Below, piece by piece: positions 1 to 7,577 of a stretch of 64,000 nucleotides of DNA. Position numbers and translations under genes: made by a program. Numbering within the stretch: position 1 is the first letter of the stretch; the number at the start of each line of letters is the position of its first letter. Origin of the DNA: WGMI01 sp041739275 (GTDB taxonomy: Bacteria > Bacteroidota > Bacteroidia > Flavobacteriales > Schleiferiaceae); NCBI GenBank assembly GCA_041739275.1, contig JBGSOF010000007.1, positions 1-64,000 of the forward strand, given 5' to 3'. The notes below the pieces were generated by a model. It saw only the letters and a list, made by a program, of their open reading frames with translations, searched no databases and had not been told where the DNA came from.

Positions 1-36
1 CGATACAATTTGCGCGAGAATAGTAATTTGGCTCAC

Positions 37-109
37 GGAGCGGTGCTTTTGCTTTTTTCGTCATTAGCAAAATAGGGGAACCTCCCCAAAAATCACCGCT
101 CCTTTTTTT
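37..109 (+). terminator. Rho-independent terminator with a long structured loop; possible small RNA 3' end
   Basis: GGAGCGGTG (37-45) pairs perfectly with CACCGCTCC (94-102) and is followed by seven T. The intervening 48 bases hold two more possible helices (TTTTGCT with AGCAAAA, and GGGGA with TCCCC), so the whole element could fold as a branched RNA. It may end a transcript entering from left of the window or be a small RNA. The remaining bases up to 239 show no gene. Confidence 0.6.
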
Positions 110-239
110 GGCTACTGAAAATCGTTTTGGACGGATGTGAAATTTGGACAATAATACAAAGGAATATACTTCCCTTTCGGATGAGTATATGACACATTCA
201 TAACCTTTGCTACACACCAGAGCTAAAAGGAAATTCTCT

Positions 240-1985
240 TTAAGGCTTTGTCAGTCCTTGACTACGGATGGGCCTTCTCAGTCCTTCCAACACCCACCCC
301 ATCACCACCAACAACCCGCAGCCCAGCACATTATACCATAAATACTCCATTGCCACGCGTTCGTGTCCAGGCCATTTGTAGACCTGGCTGAAGTGCACGA
401 GCAAGACGACGGCTTCGGCAGTAAGCGCGGCGTAAAATGCAGACCTCCCGCCCACTTTCGGAATAAAGAACGCCAGCACAAAAATGCCGAGTATGGTTCC
501 GTAAAAAAGCGAACCCAAGACGTTGACCATTTCGATCAGGTTGTCGAACAGCCGCGCTGAGAATGCGAAAATCAAGGCGATGGCTCCCCAAAGCGCCGTG
601 GCCAGACGAGCCGTAATCATCCCGCGACGCCCTGTCGAATCGGTCTTTCGACCTCGAAGGCGATCGTAAAAATCGATGACGGTGCACGAGGCCAATGCGC
701 TGAGTTCAGCCGAAGTCGAAGACATGGCCGCACTGAGAATCACCGCGAGCAAAAGGCCGATCAAACCGTGTGGCAAATAGTTGAGGACATAATATAAAAA
801 CACATAATTCGTGTCTTTGACGCTTTGTCCCGGCAGCGCTTTATCAATCATGGCGCGAACTTCTTCGCGGATCATCGACTCTCGTTCGCCACAGAGCTCG
901 AGCCCCTCAGAGGCCATGTTTCGAGCATAGGGATCTCCTCTTCTCAAGGCCGAAACATAATCGTCTCTGACCATTTGAGTGATGTTAAAATTTCGGTCGA
1001 ATTCCGACTCTGCAAACGCCAATTCCTCGGCCATTTCGGTGTTTCGAAGAGACTCGAGCGCCGCAGTGTTGAAGTGAATCGGCGGACGCTCGTTCAAGAA
1101 CCATAAATAGACCAAAACGCCGATGAATAAAATCAAAAATTGCATCGGGATTTTTATCAACGCATTGAACATCAAACCCATTCGGCTTTGTTTCAGAGAA
1201 GATCCTCCCAGATAGCGCTGCACTTGGCTTTGATCGGTCCCGAAATACGAGAGCGATAAAAAGAGGCCCCCGAGCAAGCCAGACCACAAGGTGTATCGCT
1301 CGTTGAAATTCCATCGGGCGTCAATGGCTTCCAGTCTGCCCGATCGACCGGCCAAAGACAACAGCTCACCAAAAGAATATTCAAGTGCGAGCGAACGATA
1401 GAGCAGAACACCGGCCAAAGCCATCCCCATGAGAATAATCGCCATTTGACTCTTTTGCGTCATGCTCACCGCACGGGCTCCCCCTCCTACCGTATAAAAA
1501 ATAACAAAGCCCCCCGTGAGCAAAATAGTGAGATTTAAATCCCACCGAAGAACCGTACTCAAGATGATGGCTGGAGCGTAAATCGTCAAACCCGCGGCCA
1601 ACCCTCTTTGAATCAAAAACAGACCCGAAGTGAACAAACGCATCCTGAGATCGAAGCGCTTTTCGAGAAATTCATAGGCCGTAAAAACTCCTGATTTATA
1701 ATATATCGGCAAAAAAAATGCCGAGATCAACACCAGAGCAATCGGCAAGCCCAAATAGAACTGAATAAAGCGCAAACCCGATTCGTACCCTAAACCCGGG
1801 GCGCTCAAAAACGTAATCGCGCTTGCCTGAGTCGCCATAACCGAAAGCCCAATGGTAAACCACCCCAATTCCTGACTGCTTTTCCAGTAGGCCGTGGCAT
1901 TTTTTGCGCGCCGAATTTGATACAAACCCACAGCCAAGACCCCGAGGAGGGTGGCCATGAGCACGGCGAGGTCGAGCAGATTCAC
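240..1985 (-). CDS. Sodium:solute symporter family (SSS) membrane transporter
   Basis: A 581-residue integral membrane protein of the SSS family (LeuT-fold Na+-coupled symporters for sugars, amino acids or similar). About 13 hydrophobic segments are visible. Typical SSS features include the early FTIGLSVMATQASAITFL segment and the SAAMSSTSAELSALAS helix that normally contributes Na+-site serines. Residues roughly 300-395 form an unusually long hydrophilic insertion between membrane segments. The start is GTG at 1985, which overlaps the TGA of the tiny upstream gene, and the deacetylase lies just beyond, so the three are probably one transcript. Substrate unknown; a deacetylated sugar or amide product from the PIG-L neighbour is a reasonable inference only. 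Confidence 0.88.
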   Translation of the reverse strand: MNLLDLAVLMATLLGVLAVGLYQIRRAKNATAYWKSSQELGWFTIGLSVMATQASAITFLSAPGLGYESGLRFIQFYLGLPIALVLISAFFLPIYYKSGVFTAYEFLEKRFDLRMRLFTSGLFLIQRGLAAGLTIYAPAIILSTVLRWDLNLTILLTGGFVIFYTVGGGARAVSMTQKSQMAIILMGMALAGVLLYRSLALEYSFGELLSLAGRSGRLEAIDARWNFNERYTLWSGLLGGLFLSLSYFGTDQSQVQRYLGGSSLKQSRMGLMFNALIKIPMQFLILFIGVLVYLWFLNERPPIHFNTAALESLRNTEMAEELAFAESEFDRNFNITQMVRDDYVSALRRGDPYARNMASEGLELCGERESMIREEVRAMIDKALPGQSVKDTNYVFLYYVLNYLPHGLIGLLLAVILSAAMSSTSAELSALASCTVIDFYDRLRGRKTDSTGRRGMITARLATALWGAIALIFAFSARLFDNLIEMVNVLGSLFYGTILGIFVLAFFIPKVGGRSAFYAALTAEAVVLLVHFSQVYKWPGHERVAMEYLWYNVLGCGLLVVMGWVLEGLRRPIRSQGLTKP

Positions 1986-2107
1986 GTTTGAGAATAAAAG
2001 AGGGAGAGGAGGTACATTCCGAGGATTTCAGCAAACAACACAAAGAGAACCAGAGAGTAAAACTCGTTCCAGTTGCGCAGTTTGAAAAAGCGACGCTTAG
2101 AGCTCAC
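1982..2107 (-). CDS. Small single-helix membrane protein (41 aa) between deacetylase and symporter
   Basis: This 41-residue frame starts at GTG 2107, inside the last codons of the PIG-L gene (11-base overlap). It stops at TGA 1984-1982, overlapping the GTG start of the symporter as GTGA. The product has a basic, aromatic N-terminus (SSKRRFFKLRNWNEF) and then one strong hydrophobic helix (YSLVLFVLFAEILGMYLL), so an inside-N single-pass protein is likely. Coupling at both ends and filling of an otherwise unexplained 111-base gap argue that it is translated. No family is recognised; it may be an accessory subunit of the symporter. Confidence 0.6.
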   Translation of the reverse strand: MSSKRRFFKLRNWNEFYSLVLFVLFAEILGMYLLSLFYSQT

Positions 2108-4538
2108 TACACAACAAATTGGCCATCAAGCGACAGGCTCCCGGAACGCCTTCGGGCAATTGTCGAAAAAAAGAAATGCCGGTGTAGACAAATACCCCTT
2201 TGCCGTAGGGTCTCAGCAATAAGCCACCCAAGCGCGGCGGCTCGCCCGGGTCTTGCCAACTGATCAGGGCTTGATAATCGCGATCCCATTCAGACGCAAA
2301 ATAGAGCCCGCGCTCTTGCACCCAGTTTTCAAAATCGAGCGAACCAATTGCATTGGGTTGATTCAAAAAAGGATGCCGAGGGTCGACCAGACGCGGAGTC
2401 GCAGTTTCGACACTCACCCGGTCTCTGCCGATAGACATCGAGGCTTCGGGGCCGATTTTAGCTTGTTTTAGGTCGCTTCCGTTGGTGTTGTACTGAACCA
2501 AATAAGTGCCCCCGTTGCGGACATATTCCATCAAGCGAGATTCATTTTCAACCAAGGCATCTCGGGTATTATACGCTCGAATGCCCGCCACAATCGCTGA
2601 GAATTGCGAGAGATCTGCCTGTGCGAGCTGCTCGTCTGTCAATACTTCTACCCGGAAACCCAGCAAACCCAGAGCTTCGGCCACCTCGTCTCCCGCACCT
2701 TCGACATAGCCCACGGTGCCCTTGCATGTTTCGAGTTCAAAAGACCGCAGCCCAAGTCGAGCGGGACGAAAAATGTACTGAAACGGGATGTGCGGATAGT
2801 CGATCGAAGATTCGGATAAAACCTTGTCCCCCGTGGGGTCCCAAAAGGCGGTGAGTTCTGCCCCGGCATCGGACGAGGCCACTCCCGCGAGGGGCTTTAA
2901 GCGAATAGTGAAGCGCTGAATCGAACCCGCTCGATCGGAATCTACAGGTACAAAGGCCGGGTTCACACTCCAGCCTTCCGGGACTTTAAATCGCAAATTG
3001 CCGTGAAATGAAGCACTTCGGCAAAGCACCTCGATCGGAAGTTCAACTTCTTGCCCCCCGCTGTACACAAAACTTCGATCGAAGGAGAGGGTTGCTGCGG
3101 GGGTTACTGCCAAGGGCTTCGAGCGTTCACCTTCGACTCGATCGGTCCATCGATATACCGCAGGGCTGTGAATTTCAAATACTTCTAACCCGTATCTAAA
3201 TCGAAAAACAGCTTGAACCGAGGCCGGGTCGATGGCGCGAACCCGGGTGGTCGCCGGTCTTCGAAACAGCCGTCCATCGGGCATTTCAAGCCAGCTTGGG
3301 CTGTTTAACTCACCATTGACGGCCATGCGCAAAGTGTCGGTCCACGTTTGATTCGCTTCGAGCATTTGATTCGGATTTGTGCTCTTTCCGAGCAATTGAA
3401 CCGTTTCTAACTGCAAATCAATTTTTTGCCGGAGCATGGCGGTCATGGTGAATTTCGCCTTCTCGCCCCAAACCACTTCCGAGCTTTCGCAGCTCAACTC
3501 GGTGTACAATCCGCAGATTCCCGCGGCCAGAAGGTCTGCGCGGTATCTGAGCTCGGGGGGGAGTTGGGCTTTGATCTCAAAAACCAACTTGAGTGCGTTT
3601 TCGGTCTGCCCCAAACGAACAGAACGCTCCAGATCGACGAGCATTCGGTCTGACGTCAAGGAGGTTTGAGATCGTTCCAAGGCATTTCGGAACTCTTGCT
3701 TTCCTTTTTTGAAGATCAAATACTCCTTCATGGCGCCTCGGGTAAGCGGGATCCCGAATCCTTGGCTCTTGTGCATACTCCGGCTCATCGAGGCCAATTC
3801 GTTGCAACTTCTCCCGCTCAAAGGATCGAATGTTCCGACTTCGAGCTCGAGCACCTCATTGGGTCGGCTTTTGGCTTGTTCAGCTAGGGTCTTATCCCAC
3901 CAAGGGCTGTTGTTCCAGTACAATCCTGTAGCTGAATGAGGGCTCAAACCGACGAGTTGCTCGGGAAATGCGTCGGGATTGGAGGCCAGGTCGAAAGCTT
4001 CTTCGGCCAACAGCGCGCTGGCGGTGTGGTGTCCATGCCCCCCCCTGCCGTCGGTCGGAAAACGCGTAATGATAAAATCGGGCTTAAAGGTTCGGATGAC
4101 GCGGACCACATCGGAGAGCACAGAGTCTTTTCCCCAGTACTCAAGGCTTTCTTCGGGATTTTTTGAGTACCCAAAATCGATGGCACGGGTAAAAAACTGA
4201 ACCCCGCCGTCGATTTTTCGCGCTTCGGCCAGTTCGAAACTCCTGATGACGCCCAAGTCGTATCCGAGCTCGGGCCCGATGAGATTTTGCCCCCCGTCTC
4301 CGCGCGTCAGCGACAAATAAGCCACCTCGACAGACTCTCCCTTGCTGAGCCACGAAATAAGACGCGTGTTTTCGTCGTCGGGATGGGCGGCAATGTGAAG
4401 AATCTTAAGCGCAGGGCGCAACTTGCGAACTAAGGCGATTTGCTCGTCCAAACTCTTGGGAACCTCCTCGGTTTGCGCATGTGTACGCTCGGAAAGACAC
4501 GAGAGAAGGAGTGCGAGGGCCAGAAAAATTCGATTCAT
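2097..4538 (-). CDS. Secreted PIG-L (LmbE-like) family deacetylase
   Basis: An 813-residue exported protein with a signal peptide ending near HAQ (residues 19-21). Residues about 45-260 are a PIG-L/LmbE zinc-dependent N-acetyl hydrolase domain: AHPDDE at 51-56 supplies the metal/catalytic residues and a GRGGHGHH motif near 165 the later metal ligand. A middle beta-rich region follows. The C-terminal ~200 residues resemble the class I glutaminase-like/ThuA-type fold seen in large Bacteroidota PIG-L proteins. Likely acts in the periplasm or outside on N-acetylated sugars. First gene of the transcript that continues into the 41-aa protein and the symporter. Substrate unproven. Confidence 0.85.
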   Translation of the reverse strand: MNRIFLALALLLSCLSERTHAQTEEVPKSLDEQIALVRKLRPALKILHIAAHPDDENTRLISWLSKGESVEVAYLSLTRGDGGQNLIGPELGYDLGVIRSFELAEARKIDGGVQFFTRAIDFGYSKNPEESLEYWGKDSVLSDVVRVIRTFKPDFIITRFPTDGRGGHGHHTASALLAEEAFDLASNPDAFPEQLVGLSPHSATGLYWNNSPWWDKTLAEQAKSRPNEVLELEVGTFDPLSGRSCNELASMSRSMHKSQGFGIPLTRGAMKEYLIFKKGKQEFRNALERSQTSLTSDRMLVDLERSVRLGQTENALKLVFEIKAQLPPELRYRADLLAAGICGLYTELSCESSEVVWGEKAKFTMTAMLRQKIDLQLETVQLLGKSTNPNQMLEANQTWTDTLRMAVNGELNSPSWLEMPDGRLFRRPATTRVRAIDPASVQAVFRFRYGLEVFEIHSPAVYRWTDRVEGERSKPLAVTPAATLSFDRSFVYSGGQEVELPIEVLCRSASFHGNLRFKVPEGWSVNPAFVPVDSDRAGSIQRFTIRLKPLAGVASSDAGAELTAFWDPTGDKVLSESSIDYPHIPFQYIFRPARLGLRSFELETCKGTVGYVEGAGDEVAEALGLLGFRVEVLTDEQLAQADLSQFSAIVAGIRAYNTRDALVENESRLMEYVRNGGTYLVQYNTNGSDLKQAKIGPEASMSIGRDRVSVETATPRLVDPRHPFLNQPNAIGSLDFENWVQERGLYFASEWDRDYQALISWQDPGEPPRLGGLLLRPYGKGVFVYTGISFFRQLPEGVPGACRLMANLLCSEL

Positions 4539-5027
4539 AAGGGCTTAAAGTTAAGGCCGAGAGCGAGCATTCGAGCGGCAGAAACAGCGGCTTGGGTGTT
4601 CGTGAATACAGATCATTCCGAGGAGAGTCAATGTTCCTGTGGAGTCAAAAGTTCAACCTTGAGGGTACAGATCGGCTTGAAAATGACCGAGGGTCTTGAT
4701 CTTTCGCCCCTGCTGGGCTCGGATATTTGCAATTCGTTCAAATGAGTTGTTGTGGGATAGTTCGCCTGTTCAGGTGGAGTAGGGCGCAAGCCGTTGCGGC
4801 GCCTCGGCATCGCTCGAAACGCGACTAATGAGGTATTCGAAGTCTCGATCTACGGTCGGGTCGCAGATAAACAATTAATCAATTGATATTGAAGCATTTG
4901 AATGAATATTTTCAGATTGATGGCGATCACTGCTCTGCGTGTGCCCAAAGCTTGGGCAAGATTTTGAAGCCGAAGAACAACTGAATAGTCCCCTTAAATT
5001 TCCGCAGCCTCCGTTCTTTGCAATCCC
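4539..5027. other. Divergent intergenic region without a recognisable gene
   Basis: 489 bases between the divergent PIG-L and sulfotransferase genes. Frames here are short, lack family resemblance and overlap each other on both strands. TAAATTTC at 4995-5002, one base from the -7 consensus, is the likeliest promoter for the sulfotransferase. The rest is unexplained; no tRNA or clear hairpin was found. Confidence 0.5.
4546..4553 (-). promoter_or_regulatory. Possible -7 box of the PIG-L operon
   Basis: Read on the minus strand this is TAACTTTA, one base from the Bacteroidota -7 consensus TAnnTTTG, and it ends 7 bases before the ATG at 4538. No convincing TTTG element was identified upstream, so confidence is modest. 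Confidence 0.35.
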
Positions 5028-5780
5028 ATGCTGAAAGAAAAAGTCCTGTTCATGCACATCCCAAAAACGGCCGGAACCAGCCTGGGCTTGATTCTGAATC
5101 GGCACTATCGATCGCGCTTGCTCAAGGTGTACGAACCCGAAGAGGTTCGCCACGGAATCGCCCCCAAAGACGCGATCGCCTGTCTGGGTCATTTTCGATT
5201 TGGATTTCATCAAAAAATTGGTTGGGACAAGGGAGCTTCTTATGTCGCATTGATACGCGAACCCTCCGAACATGCATGGAGTCATTTTCATTATTTAAAA
5301 AAGCAACAAAAGATCGATGCGTCGCTCTCTTTTTCTGAATTCTTGAATCAGGCGTATGGGTATAATTTTCAGCTGCGCTTTGTGTCTGGAGTCGAAGACA
5401 TCCGCGGACGCGAAGAGGACGTGCTCCAAAACTGTTTGAAGCATCTTGAAACGAATTTTTTGATGATCGCGCCCACCGAGCACTTTGACGAGGCACTGCT
5501 CCTCTTGAAGCCACTCCTGGGCTGGAAGGCTATTTCTGTTTATCACCGCTTGAACGAGCAAAAAGGCAAACCTCGCATGAGCGACGAAGAACGCGCCTTA
5601 TGCCGTGAGATTCTCGCCCCTGAACATCGACTGTACGAAGAAGTTCAAAGGCAGTTCGAGACGCGTTGGAATGCCTTGCCGAACAATGCTTTGAAACTCC
5701 GATTCTTTCGAATAATGCGGTGGACGTACGATCGATTCGACCCGCTTTACTTAAGGCTCAAACGCTTTTTCGCTTCGTAG
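5028..5780 (+). CDS. Sulfotransferase family 2-like protein
   Basis: A 250-residue cytosolic protein of the PAPS-dependent sulfotransferase superfamily. HIPKTAGTS (residues 10-18) is the 5'-phosphosulfate-binding loop. IREPSEHAWSHFHY (about 76-89) is the 3'-phosphate-binding region with the usual Arg and Ser. Size and motif placement fit the heparan-2-O-sulfotransferase-like group, which in bacteria sulfates sugars of surface glycans or glycolipids. The ATG follows directly on an AT-rich leader. Its 3' end runs 34 bases into the convergent crtYcd gene. The acceptor is unknown; with carotenoid genes next door a carotenoid or glycan acceptor is possible but speculative. Confidence 0.82.
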   Translation: MLKEKVLFMHIPKTAGTSLGLILNRHYRSRLLKVYEPEEVRHGIAPKDAIACLGHFRFGFHQKIGWDKGASYVALIREPSEHAWSHFHYLKKQQKIDASLSFSEFLNQAYGYNFQLRFVSGVEDIRGREEDVLQNCLKHLETNFLMIAPTEHFDEALLLLKPLLGWKAISVYHRLNEQKGKPRMSDEERALCREILAPEHRLYEEVQRQFETRWNALPNNALKLRFFRIMRWTYDRFDPLYLRLKRFFAS

Positions 5781-6451
5781 TTTTCGTAGCCCCATCGGAC
5801 CAAAAGCATCATAGCCATGCCGTAAAAGGCATCTTCGAAGGGGATGCTCAAGATGCGCTTGTTGAGGTGGTGGTCGGCATTGTACCACACCACCGGCTCG
5901 TCGAGGCCGGTACCCGTCAACACTCCGTTAATCAACATAAACGGGATGAGTACCCAAGCGTACCCCCGAATAAAACGGCCCAACCAAGGCGCTTTAATGC
6001 CATAGTGAATCCAGGCCATGCTCAGCCCGAGCAAACCCATAGCGAAAACGGTATACCATCGACCAAAATTCAATACGGCCAGACCGAGTGGAAACCAAAC
6101 GAGAAAAGGTGCGAGCTTTTGAGCAACCCAGGCCGGTGGTTCGGAAGGGATAAAATAATCGACCACTTCTTGCACAAACAGGCTGGCAAAGGGAACAAAA
6201 ATGAAAAAACTCACTTCTTCGATGGGCAACTCATAAAGTTTGGCACCGAGTACGTAGCGATCGTTAAAGCCCCAAAACCCCCAATGGGTAAAAAGAGCGT
6301 CCCAAACCACAAAAAAGAGAAACACGGGCGCGATGGCCTTTGCGAGCGAGTCGAAGCTCCGGTAATATTGAATACGGCCTTCGAAGCTGCGGCTGAGCGG
6401 CCCCAAAAGCGTAAAAAGCATTAAGCCCGCATAAACCCAATGTTCGTTCAT
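5747..6451 (-). CDS. crtYcd: Lycopene cyclase, fused CrtYc-CrtYd type
   Basis: A 234-residue polytopic protein with two copies of the lycopene cyclase domain. The first has PIEE at residues 76-79 followed by FF; the second has PFED near 204-207 followed by AFYG. This matches the heterodimeric CrtYc/CrtYd cyclases fused into one chain, which convert lycopene to beta-carotene in the inner membrane. It is the last gene of the carotenoid operon; its ATG overlaps the crtZ stop as ATGA. Its end is antisense to the last 34 bases of the sulfotransferase. Confidence 0.88.
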   Translation of the reverse strand: MNEHWVYAGLMLFTLLGPLSRSFEGRIQYYRSFDSLAKAIAPVFLFFVVWDALFTHWGFWGFNDRYVLGAKLYELPIEEVSFFIFVPFASLFVQEVVDYFIPSEPPAWVAQKLAPFLVWFPLGLAVLNFGRWYTVFAMGLLGLSMAWIHYGIKAPWLGRFIRGYAWVLIPFMLINGVLTGTGLDEPVVWYNADHHLNKRILSIPFEDAFYGMAMMLLVRWGYENYEAKKRLSLK

Positions 6452-6924
6452 GAAGTGGCTTTGCGAGAGTGCTCGATCTCGGCCTTGAGATATCGCGGAT
6501 GGATGATCAACATCCCAAAGCTTTCGCCCTGTTCTTTTCCGAGGTGCTTGTGATGCATCTTGTGCGCCCTCAACACCGCTCTGAAATACAAATTATCGGT
6601 CTTTTTCCACCACGAGAACCTCCGGTGAATAAACACCTCGTGCACGGCAAAATAGGCCAAGCCATAAGCCGCAATGCCAAAGCCGATGGCCACTGCCCAA
6701 GGCCTGTCGTACATCATCCCGAGCATAATGCCCAACCAACTCGGGATGGCGAAAATCAAGAAAAAGAGATCGTTTTTCTCGAAGAACCCCGGGGTTTTTA
6801 CGTGGTGATCTCGATGCACCGACCACAGAAAACCGTGCATCACGTATTTGTGCGCCGCCCAGGCCACAAATTCCATGGCGAGGAATGTCAAGAGAAACAA
6901 AGCAATCCAGCCGAGTGTATTCAT
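6448..6924 (-). CDS. crtZ: Beta-carotene hydroxylase CrtZ
   Basis: 158 residues, the usual CrtZ length, with four membrane helices and the fatty-acid-hydroxylase-like histidine clusters HKYVMH, HRDHH, HEVFIH and HKMHH that hold the di-iron centre. It hydroxylates the beta-ionone rings at C3 (beta-carotene to zeaxanthin). The start at 6924 is chosen because the ATG overlaps the cruF stop (ATGA) and gives the standard N-terminus MNTLGW; an open frame continues upstream but without homology. Coupled at both ends to its carotenoid neighbours. Confidence 0.92.
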   Translation of the reverse strand: MNTLGWIALFLLTFLAMEFVAWAAHKYVMHGFLWSVHRDHHVKTPGFFEKNDLFFLIFAIPSWLGIMLGMMYDRPWAVAIGFGIAAYGLAYFAVHEVFIHRRFSWWKKTDNLYFRAVLRAHKMHHKHLGKEQGESFGMLIIHPRYLKAEIEHSRKATS

Positions 6925-7577
6925 GCGAAGACGTTGAGAAGAACAAAGAAAACAAGTTGAATTGGAAACACCATCCGAGCGCTTTGGTTCGGTTCTACAG
7001 GCCACAGCTTGAGAAGAACAAACTGCAAAAGAACTGCTGCACCCAGCCAGCCGAGGTAGTTTTGCAGCGGCGCCCGGCCTTCGTCCCAATACCAATAATC
7101 GAGCTTCGGGGCCATCGGTTCGATCCACACATCGAGAAAAACCATGAGCGCGGAAGAGGCCAACACGAAAAAAAAGGTTTGATAGGAAGAGGGGCGAAAT
7201 CTGACCCACTGTCTCGCAGAAATGGCGACCACAAACCAGTTTAGCCCTATCGACCAAGGCACTCCCCCGCTCTTTGGGCCCAAGGCGTCCCCGTAGCGAT
7301 AAAATCCGAAGGGCCAGCCCGAATGCACCCCGATCCACTCAACGGCAAAACCGTACATCAAGCAAAGCGCCAAGGCCGAGAAACCCGCCCTTTTTTGAGC
7401 AGATTCGCGGGGAATCATCAATACAGAGACAATCGCCAAGTGTATCGGTGTGCTCTTCAACACTAAAGCCCGCAGCGGTTCGCCGAGAAACAACACCGAG
7501 ACCAGGCCGATGGCATGCAAAACAAGCAGCCAGAATATTCGATTTGAAAGAAGCTCTAGGGGTCGTTTAACGAACAT
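6921..7577 (-). CDS. cruF: CruF-like carotenoid 1',2'-hydratase (DUF422 family)
   Basis: A 218-residue membrane protein of the carotenoid biosynthesis (CruF/DUF422) family. Characteristic stretches are VEWIGVHSGWPFGFYRYG and, nearer the C-terminus, FLDVWIEPMAPKLDYWYW followed by NYLGW. CruF hydrates the 1',2' double bond of acyclic carotenoid ends, giving hydroxylated psi ends as in myxol or saproxanthin. The start at 7577 overlaps the end of crtI by 11 bases and replaces a longer non-homologous upstream extension; the 3' end overlaps crtZ. Together with crtZ and crtYcd it predicts a one-ring, monocyclic product, inferred from family knowledge. Confidence 0.8.
   Translation of the reverse strand: MFVKRPLELLSNRIFWLLVLHAIGLVSVLFLGEPLRALVLKSTPIHLAIVSVLMIPRESAQKRAGFSALALCLMYGFAVEWIGVHSGWPFGFYRYGDALGPKSGGVPWSIGLNWFVVAISARQWVRFRPSSYQTFFFVLASSALMVFLDVWIEPMAPKLDYWYWDEGRAPLQNYLGWLGAAVLLQFVLLKLWPVEPNQSARMVFPIQLVFFVLLNVFA

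Noticed and set aside
4539..5027. Possible RNA gene in the PIG-L/sulfotransferase gap
   Set aside because: No cloverleaf, no T-loop (GGTTCGAATCC) and no convincing stem-loop with T-run was found.
5666..6424. 252-residue plus-strand frame over crtYcd
   Set aside because: Antisense to the fused cyclase with its PIEE and PFED motifs; His/Lys-rich random composition.
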